A stretch of 64,000 nucleotides of DNA from Kitasatospora aureofaciens (lineage in GTDB: Bacteria; Actinomycetota; Actinomycetes; Streptomycetales; Streptomycetaceae): assembly GCF_019192735.1 (NCBI RefSeq), contig NZ_JAHTKP010000036.1:1-64000 (forward strand), written 5' to 3'. Within the stretch, counting starts at the first letter, position 1. Each line of letters opens with the position of its first letter. This document shows positions 59,006 to 64,000 of this stretch, in pieces. The notes beneath the pieces are model-generated. The model was given only the letters and a program-made list of their open reading frames with translations. It had not been told where the DNA came from and did no database searches. Made by a program: the position numbers and the translations under genes.

Positions 59006-60532
59006 ATGCCCAGCGCGCCCCAGCCCGCCCCCACGCACCGCCGCCCCGCGAGCCGCACCAAGCTGCTGAGCCTCGCCGCCGCCACCGTGCTCGCCGCCGG
59101 CGGGCTCGCCGTACTCGCCGGGAACGCCGGCGCCGCCGACGGCAACCTGCTCGCCAACCCCGGCTTCGAGAGCGGCGCACTCGACCCCTGGAGCTGTTCC
59201 GGCGCCACCGGCAGCGTCGTCAACTCCGGCGCCCACAGCGGCACCTACGCGCTGAAGGGTGCGGCCACCGCCAGCGACACCGCACAGTGCGGCCAGACCG
59301 TCACCGTGCAGCCCAACACCACGTACACGCTCAGCGCCTGGGTCCAGGGCCAGTACGTGTACCTCGGCGCCACCGGCAGCGGCGTCACCGACCCGGCCAT
59401 CTGGACCGTCGGCGGCCCCGACTGGCAGCAGCTGAGCACCGGTTTCACCACCGGCCCGAGCACCACCAGCGTCACCGTCTACCTGCACGGCTGGTACGGG
59501 CAGGGCGCCTACCTCGCCGACGACGTCACGCTCACCGGCCCCGGCGGCGGCAACCCCAGCCCGACCGGCACGCCCACGGCAACGCCCACCGGCACCCCGA
59601 CCGGGACGCCGACCGGCACCCCGACGGGCGGCCCGACCACCCCGCCGCCGAACGTCGCCGTCCCCGTCGCCCCCTACATCGACATGGGCGCCTGGCCGAC
59701 CCCGTCCATGCCCGACATGGCCAAGGCCGGCAACCTCAAGGCTTACACGATGGGCTTCGTCACCGGCGTCGGCTGCAAGGCCAGCTGGTTCAACGCCTAC
59801 GATCCGCGCACCGGCTGGGCCAAGGACCAGATCGACGCGCTGCGCGCGGCCGGCGGCGACGTCAAGCTCTCCTTCGGCGGCGCCGGCGGCACCGAACTCG
59901 CCGCCGCCTGCACCACCGTGGACTCGCTGTTCGCCGAGTACGACGCCGTGGTCAAGGCCTACAACCTGCGCTACGTCGACTTCGACATCGAGGGCGCGGC
60001 CATCGCCGACACCGCCTCCAACGACCGCCGTTCCGCCGCGCTCGCCAAGCTCCAGCAGGCGAACCCGGGCCTCAAGGTCTCGTTCACCCTGCCCGTCCTG
60101 CCCGAGGGCCTCACCGCCGAGGGCGTCGCCATCGTCAGGTCCGCCCGGGACGCGGGCGTCAACGTCGACCTGGTGAACATCATGGCGATGGACTACTACC
60201 GCGCCGGCACCGACTACGGGAACGCCGCGGTCCAGGCCGCCCAGGCGGAGTTCGGCCAGCTCAAGGCGCTCTACCCGGCGAAGACGGACGCCCAGCTGTG
60301 GGCGATGGTCGGCGTCACCCCGATGATCGGCGAGAACGACGACCACCAGATCTACAACCAGGCCGCCGCCCAGCAGTTGGTGACCTTCGCCCGGCAGAAC
60401 CACCTCGGCCTGCTGGCCTTCTGGGACGCCACCCGCGACGCCAACGCCTGCACCGGCTCGCTGTCCAAGTGCACCAACATCCCGCAGCAGCCGTACGAGT
60501 TCGCCAAGATCTTCTCGCAGTACGCGGGCTGA
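59006..60532 (+). CDS. Secreted GH18 chitinase with carbohydrate-binding module
   Basis: A 508-residue exported enzyme. A signal peptide (RRPASRTKLLSLAAATVLAA then GGLAVLAGNAGA) is likely cleaved near residue 43. A carbohydrate-binding module follows (NLLANPGFESGALDPWSCSG ... YLADDVTLTGPGGG, residues about 45-180), then a Thr-Pro-Gly linker of 9- to 12-base repeats (183-215), then the glycoside hydrolase 18 barrel with KLSFGGAGG and the catalytic YVDFDIEG (Asp325, Asp327, Glu329) and MAMDYYRA. It degrades chitin for N-acetylglucosamine. A DasR-type operator lies before it and a terminator after it. Confidence 0.93.
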   Translation: MPSAPQPAPTHRRPASRTKLLSLAAATVLAAGGLAVLAGNAGAADGNLLANPGFESGALDPWSCSGATGSVVNSGAHSGTYALKGAATASDTAQCGQTVTVQPNTTYTLSAWVQGQYVYLGATGSGVTDPAIWTVGGPDWQQLSTGFTTGPSTTSVTVYLHGWYGQGAYLADDVTLTGPGGGNPSPTGTPTATPTGTPTGTPTGTPTGGPTTPPPNVAVPVAPYIDMGAWPTPSMPDMAKAGNLKAYTMGFVTGVGCKASWFNAYDPRTGWAKDQIDALRAAGGDVKLSFGGAGGTELAAACTTVDSLFAEYDAVVKAYNLRYVDFDIEGAAIADTASNDRRSAALAKLQQANPGLKVSFTLPVLPEGLTAEGVAIVRSARDAGVNVDLVNIMAMDYYRAGTDYGNAAVQAAQAEFGQLKALYPAKTDAQLWAMVGVTPMIGENDDHQIYNQAAAQQLVTFARQNHLGLLAFWDATRDANACTGSLSKCTNIPQQPYEFAKIFSQYAG

Positions 60533-60548
60533 TCGGGCGTTGCCGAAT

Positions 60549-60592
60549 CCGAGGTGCCGGTGGGCCGGGGGGCCGCCGGCACCTCGGTGTTT
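60549..60592 (+). terminator. Terminator after the chitinase gene
   Basis: Arms 60549-60563 (CCGAGGTGCCGGTGG) and 60573-60587 (CCGCCGGCACCTCGG) pair with one G-T wobble, followed by TGTTT. Confidence 0.8.
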
Positions 60593-60668
60593 CCCGGATT
60601 TATTGAGGTCACATCGTCCGCGGTCGTCGATTACAGTCCGTCCCACCGCACGACACGAGGGGGCGGAC

Positions 60669-62099
60669 ATGACGGTCCGAACTGACGAGAACCATCCCGT
60701 CGAGATCCACGGAAACAGCACCGCCGCGTGCGTGGCCGGGATCACCGCCGAGGAACTCGCCGCGTTCAGCCGTACCCTCGGCCGCCTGCGCGCCCTCCCC
60801 TTCGACGACCGCCTCCGCCTGAACGCCGAGCGGCAGCTGAGCTCCTTCGTCCGCGAGAGCCGCAAGCGCCGCAAGCAGGACGCCAAGCACCAGGTACGGC
60901 GGGCCGACGCCGCGCTGCTCGCCACCACCGCCACCGGCGCCCGCGACCGCCGTGAGGACGCCCCGCTCGCCCCGGCGGACGGACCGGTCGGGGAGCTGCG
61001 AATACCGCGCAGGTGCTATGTCTGCAAGCAGCACTATCACCAGGTCGACGGCTTCTACCACATGCTCTGCCCCGCCTGCGCCGCCGACAACACCACCCGG
61101 CGCGACCTCGCCACCGACCTGCGGGGCCGGCGTGCGCTGCTCACCGGCGGGCGGGTCAAGATCGGCTTCCAGCTCGCCCTGATGCTGCTGCGCGACGGCG
61201 CCGAGCTGACCGTCACCAGCCGCTTCCCGCACGACACCGTCCGCCGCTTCCGCACCGCCGAGGGCAGCGAGCAGTGGTGGGACCGGCTGTCCGTCGTCGG
61301 CATCGACCTGCGCGACCCACGCCAGGTCCTCGGGCTCACCGAGCAACTGCTGGCCGACGGCCGCCCGTTGGACATCCTGATCAACAACGCCGCGCAGACC
61401 CTGCGCCGCCCGCCCGAGTCGTACGCCCTGCTCGCCGCCGGGGAGCACACCGCGCTGCCCGCCTCCTCCCGCGGTGCGGTCGTGCACGCCCCGGGGTTCC
61501 GGCCGATGCCCGCGCTCACGTCCGCGTGGCCGGCTGCCGAACTGGACCAACTCCCTTCGCCTGCCCACGGGTTGCTCGCCCTTCCGGACGAGGCCGGCCT
61601 GCTGCCCGACCTCGCGCCCGGCAACTCCTGGTCCGCCCGGCTCGGCGGGCTCGACCCGGCGGAGGTCCTGGAGACCCAGCTCGTCAACGCCCTCGCCCCC
61701 GCCCTCCTCTGCGACCGCCTGCTCCCCCTCCTCCTCGCCGCCCCGCACCCGCGCCGCTACATCGTGAACGTGACCGCCGTGGAGGGCCGCTTCGCCGTCC
61801 GCAACAAGACCGCCGGCCACCCCCACACCAACATGGCCAAGGCCTCCCTCAACATGCTCACCCGCACCAGCGCCGGCGAACTCGCCACCCAGGGAGTCCA
61901 CATGTGCGCCGTCGACACCGGCTGGATCACCGACGAGAACCCCGCCCCCAAGAAGACCCACGTCGCCGCCCAGGGCTTCCGCACACCCCTCGACATCATC
62001 GACGGCGCCGCCCGCGTCTACGACCCCATCGTCCGCGGCGAGTCCGGCTCCCCGGTGTCGGGCGTGTTCCTCAAGGACTACCGGGAGGCGGAGTGGTGA
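60669..62099 (+). CDS. SDR-like oxidoreductase with N-terminal zinc finger
   Basis: A 476-residue protein. The N-terminal part is charged and helical (SSFVRESRKRRKQDAKHQ). A zinc-finger-like cluster CYVCKQHYH (Cys116, Cys119) and CPAC (Cys134, Cys137) precedes the Rossmann domain, in which the loop is ALLTGGRVKIGFQLAL rather than TGxxxGIG and NNAA follows DILI. The usual Tyr-x-x-x-Lys is replaced: HTNMAKASLNML keeps Lys but has Thr in the Tyr position. So classical SDR catalysis is uncertain. I know related fungal and Streptomyces proteins only as unassigned SDR-family members. ATG 60669 is after GGGGGCGG. Confidence 0.8.
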   Translation: MTVRTDENHPVEIHGNSTAACVAGITAEELAAFSRTLGRLRALPFDDRLRLNAERQLSSFVRESRKRRKQDAKHQVRRADAALLATTATGARDRREDAPLAPADGPVGELRIPRRCYVCKQHYHQVDGFYHMLCPACAADNTTRRDLATDLRGRRALLTGGRVKIGFQLALMLLRDGAELTVTSRFPHDTVRRFRTAEGSEQWWDRLSVVGIDLRDPRQVLGLTEQLLADGRPLDILINNAAQTLRRPPESYALLAAGEHTALPASSRGAVVHAPGFRPMPALTSAWPAAELDQLPSPAHGLLALPDEAGLLPDLAPGNSWSARLGGLDPAEVLETQLVNALAPALLCDRLLPLLLAAPHPRRYIVNVTAVEGRFAVRNKTAGHPHTNMAKASLNMLTRTSAGELATQGVHMCAVDTGWITDENPAPKKTHVAAQGFRTPLDIIDGAARVYDPIVRGESGSPVSGVFLKDYREAEW

Positions 62100-62149
62100 C
62101 GGCCGGGTACGGTAGCCGGTGATCAAGGTCTTCACAGCGGGGGGAACGC

Positions 62150-62785
62150 ATGGCACTGAGCACGGAGTTGACGCACGCCTGGGTGCACGGGCTGGCGGCC
62201 GCGCGGCAGTGTCCGGTGCCGGTGGAGGTGCCGTGGGGGCTGCGGGTGGACGTCGGACGGCGCCGGGAGTCGGTGCGGCACGTGCTGCTGCACCCGGACG
62301 AGGCGAGCCTTCGGGCCGCCGGTGACGCCGCCGACCGGCCGTTCGCGCGGGTCAAGGGGTTCGTCGATCCGGAACTCGGGCTGCAGTGGCTCGGCCCCGA
62401 ATGGGAGTCCTCCGCCGACGAGTTGATGATGACGGCCGCGCTGAGCCGCCAGGAGCCCGTCCAGCTGCCGGCCGGGTACGAGGCGTCGGCCGAGACCGCT
62501 GACGGCGTCACCCGCGTCCAGGTCCGGACGGCAGCGGGCGAGGTGGCGGCGGGCGGGTTCATGGCCGTCCGCGGCCACATCGCCGTCGTCGACCGGGTCG
62601 AGACCGACACCGCCCACCAGCGCCGCGGACTCGGCAGCGCGGTGATGCGACTGCTCTCCAGCACCGCCGCCGAGGCCGGGGCGGAGACGGCAATCCTGGG
62701 CGCCACCGAGGAGGGCCGGGCGCTGTACGAGTCACTCGGCTGGGAACTGCACGGCCTGCTGGCGGGCTTCGTCCGCCGAACGTGA
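62150..62785 (+). CDS. GNAT-family N-acetyltransferase
   Basis: A 211-residue protein. The first half (LTHAWVHGLAAARQCPVPVE, GLRVDVGRRRESVRHVLLHP) is an N-terminal extension; the second half is GNAT-like with VAAGGFMAVRGHIAVVDRVE then TDTAHQRRGLGSAVMRLLSS as the acetyl-CoA loop and ALYESLGWELHG at the end. Substrate unknown. ATG 62150 has GGGGGGAA before it. It is followed by a strong hairpin facing the convergent SDR gene. Confidence 0.88.
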   Translation: MALSTELTHAWVHGLAAARQCPVPVEVPWGLRVDVGRRRESVRHVLLHPDEASLRAAGDAADRPFARVKGFVDPELGLQWLGPEWESSADELMMTAALSRQEPVQLPAGYEASAETADGVTRVQVRTAAGEVAAGGFMAVRGHIAVVDRVETDTAHQRRGLGSAVMRLLSSTAAEAGAETAILGATEEGRALYESLGWELHGLLAGFVRRT

Positions 62786-62788
62786 CCG

Positions 62789-62870
62789 GCGCGCGGCACC
62801 ACGAGTGCCGCGCGCAGCGCCATCAGCCGGAGAGTTGATCGCGCCCGACGCGAGGCACGACCAACTCTCC
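62789..62870. terminator. Two hairpins between the convergent GNAT and SDR genes
   Basis: GCGCGCGGCAC (62789-62799) and GTGCCGCGCGC (62805-62815) are perfect arms around CACGA. A second pair, GGAGAGTTG (62829-62837) and CAACTCTCC (62862-62870), encloses an inner TCGCG/CGCGA. They are suited to end transcription from both sides. Confidence 0.75.
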
Positions 62871-62875
62871 TTCCC

Positions 62876-63619
62876 TCAGCGGCCGGTGGGCAGGTTGGCG
62901 CCGCCCGTGCAGTCGAACACCACGCCCGTCACAAAGGTGTTGGCCGCCAACAGGTGGATCGCCCGCGCCACGTCCTCGGGGCGGCCGACCCGGCCGACCG
63001 GGGTGGTGGCGGCGAGGCCGTCGAACAGCGCCTTGCGCTGCTCCTCCGGGACGCGGTCCCACCACGGGGTGTCGATGACGCCGGGCGACACCGCGTTGAC
63101 CCGCAGCGGCGCCAGCTCGACCGCCAGCGGCGGGACCATCGCCTGCAGCGCGCCGTTTATGGCGGCCAGCCCGGCGGTGCCCGGGAAGGCGGCGCGGGCC
63201 GAGGCCGCGGTGATCAGGGTGACCGACCCGTCCGCCCGCAGGTGCGGCAGCGCCGCCTGCAGGACGCGGACCTGCGGCCAGAACTTGGCGTCGAAGCCGG
63301 TCGCGAGGTCGGCCAGGTCGAGCTGCGCGAACGGGCCGCTTCCGGCCGCGCCGCTGACCGCGACGACCAGGTGGTCGACAGTGCCGCCGTCGGCGAAGAA
63401 GGCCGCGACGGCCTCGGGGTCGACCGCGTCCACCTGCGCGCCGGTGGTCTTGCCGCCGATCCGGGCGACGGCCGCGTCCAGCCGCTCCCGGTCCCGGCCG
63501 GTGATCACGACCTCCGCGCCGTCGGCCGCGAACGCGGCGGCCGCGGCCTCGCCGATGCCCGAGCTGCCGCCCATGACGACGACGTGCTGTCCGGTGAAGA
63601 GGGGGGCCGAAGTGCTCAT
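62876..63619 (-). CDS. SDR-like oxidoreductase lacking the usual Tyr-x-x-x-Lys
   Basis: A 247-residue Rossmann protein. The glycine loop GGSSGIGEAAAAAFAADG and the GRDRERL arginine for NADP are present, and VNAVSPGVIDTPWW and FVTGVVFDCTGGANLP close the fold. At the catalytic site TAGLAAINGALQAM stands where YxxxK is expected, so the classical tyrosine and lysine are absent; this variant (AxNGA) is known in some SDR subfamilies and their chemistry is unsettled. It is divergent from a TetR regulator with an operator-like site between them. Confidence 0.88.
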   Translation of the reverse strand: MSTSAPLFTGQHVVVMGGSSGIGEAAAAAFAADGAEVVITGRDRERLDAAVARIGGKTTGAQVDAVDPEAVAAFFADGGTVDHLVVAVSGAAGSGPFAQLDLADLATGFDAKFWPQVRVLQAALPHLRADGSVTLITAASARAAFPGTAGLAAINGALQAMVPPLAVELAPLRVNAVSPGVIDTPWWDRVPEEQRKALFDGLAATTPVGRVGRPEDVARAIHLLAANTFVTGVVFDCTGGANLPTGR

Positions 63620-63694
63620 GGTGGTGCTTCCTTCCGGCTGGTCGGGCTTGCTGGAACTTGTCGAGACCGCGAGTTCCGGTAATGATGGTTGCCG

Positions 63695-63713
63695 AGACTG
63701 CTAGTCTTGTCAA
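63695..63713 (-). promoter_or_regulatory. Operator-like site of the SDR/TetR pair
   Basis: AGACT (63695-63699) and AGTCT (63703-63707) are perfect arms around GCT. On the minus strand they follow directly a TTGACA -35 element (63713-63708), so a bound regulator would block the SDR promoter. Confidence 0.6.
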
Positions 63714-63747
63714 GCGAAGGCAGGACGGGGCAGAGAGAGGACGACCG

Positions 63748-64000
63748 ATGAACCCGACCAACCCCCAGCCGACCGACCCCCAGCCGGGCGCCCCCCAGCC
63801 GGGCGCCACCCGCCCGCACACCGGACGCCGCCGCAACGAGGCCGCCCACCAGGCGATCCTCGATGCGGCCCTCCAGCTGCTCGCCGCCTCCGACGGCACC
63901 CCCGTCACCATCGACGCCATCGCCCGCACGGCCGGCGTCGGCAAGCAGACCGTCTACCGCTGGTGGCCCTCCAAGGGCGCCGTCCTCCTCGACGCCCTCA
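63748..64000 (+). CDS. TetR-family regulator, N-terminal part (runs out of window)
   Basis: Eighty-four residues are visible. After a proline-rich start (NPTNPQPTDPQPGAPQPGAT, from a short repeat) comes the TetR helix-turn-helix: RNEAAHQAILDAALQLLAAS, TIDAIARTAGVGKQTVYRWW and PSKGAVLLDAL. The RWWPSKGAV form is that of the TetR proteins which repress neighbouring oxidoreductases. The ligand-binding part lies beyond the window. It is divergent from the SDR gene at 63619, with a palindrome between. Confidence 0.92.
   Translation, partial: MNPTNPQPTDPQPGAPQPGATRPHTGRRRNEAAHQAILDAALQLLAASDGTPVTIDAIARTAGVGKQTVYRWWPSKGAVLLDAL

Overview
The window is high-GC actinobacterial DNA, most probably from a Streptomyces or Kitasatospora chromosome. 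The signs are extreme G/C at third codon positions, GTG and TTG starts, the imuA-imuB-dnaE2 mutasome with actinobacterial LexA boxes, a DasR-type site in front of a chitinase, and a short RRHVDL leader peptide. No rRNA, tRNA, CRISPR array, insertion sequence or prophage gene was recognised, and by eye I saw no in-frame TTA codon in an intact gene.

Layout. 1-5.8 kb: the end of a PucR-type regulator, a MarR regulator divergent from a DODA-type dioxygenase, an NmrA-like oxidoreductase, and a VOC / GNAT / truncated-haemoglobin group divergent from an SDR-MerR pair. 5.8-9.3 kb: an acyl-CoA synthetase, a GAF-LuxR regulator and a TIGR03084 protein around a repeated GTTCGARACC array. 9.3-16 kb: a DUF4232 lipoprotein and the SOS mutasome (imuA, imuB, dnaE2). 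16-25 kb: methyltransferase, DinB-like protein, several uncharacterised proteins, a double SUKH-like protein, MFS and EamA transporters, and a LysR regulator. Two broken genes lie here (17906-18209 and 24997-25200). 25-33 kb: DUF2332 protein, TipA-like MerR, a MacB/FtsX-type ABC exporter divergent from a NarL-type two-component system. 33-38.5 kb: a leader peptide, an IPNS-like oxygenase, a CDP-glycerol-transferase-like protein carrying 14 copies of a 7-base repeat, and a STAND/TPR protein. 38.6-45.4 kb: a MerR regulator facing a four-gene acyl-CoA catabolic operon (CoA transferase, acyl-CoA dehydrogenase, thiolase, FadB-like fusion). 45.5-54 kb: GNAT, a membrane protein with a second two-component system, Pr6Pr protein, ABC-F ATPase, and a secreted trypsin-like protease. 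54-64 kb: second ABC-F, nitroreductase, GNAT, aldo/keto reductase, SGNH hydrolase, GH18 chitinase, zinc-finger SDR, GNAT, and an SDR divergent from a TetR regulator cut by the window end.

The most striking signal is the heptanucleotide tract at 34921-35018 inside a 625-residue ORF. Because 7 is not a multiple of 3, losing one unit puts a stop at 35026 and gaining one puts a stop at 35153, while the repeat itself reads open in all frames. This has the form of a phase-variation switch on a putative cell-envelope polymer transferase, next to a STAND protein whose P-loop lacks its lysine. More widely, short tandem repeats sit at gene ends or inside coding regions throughout the window (9-, 12-, 15-, 16-, 23- and 27-base units). 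Nearly all those inside genes keep frame; the 7-base tract is the exception.
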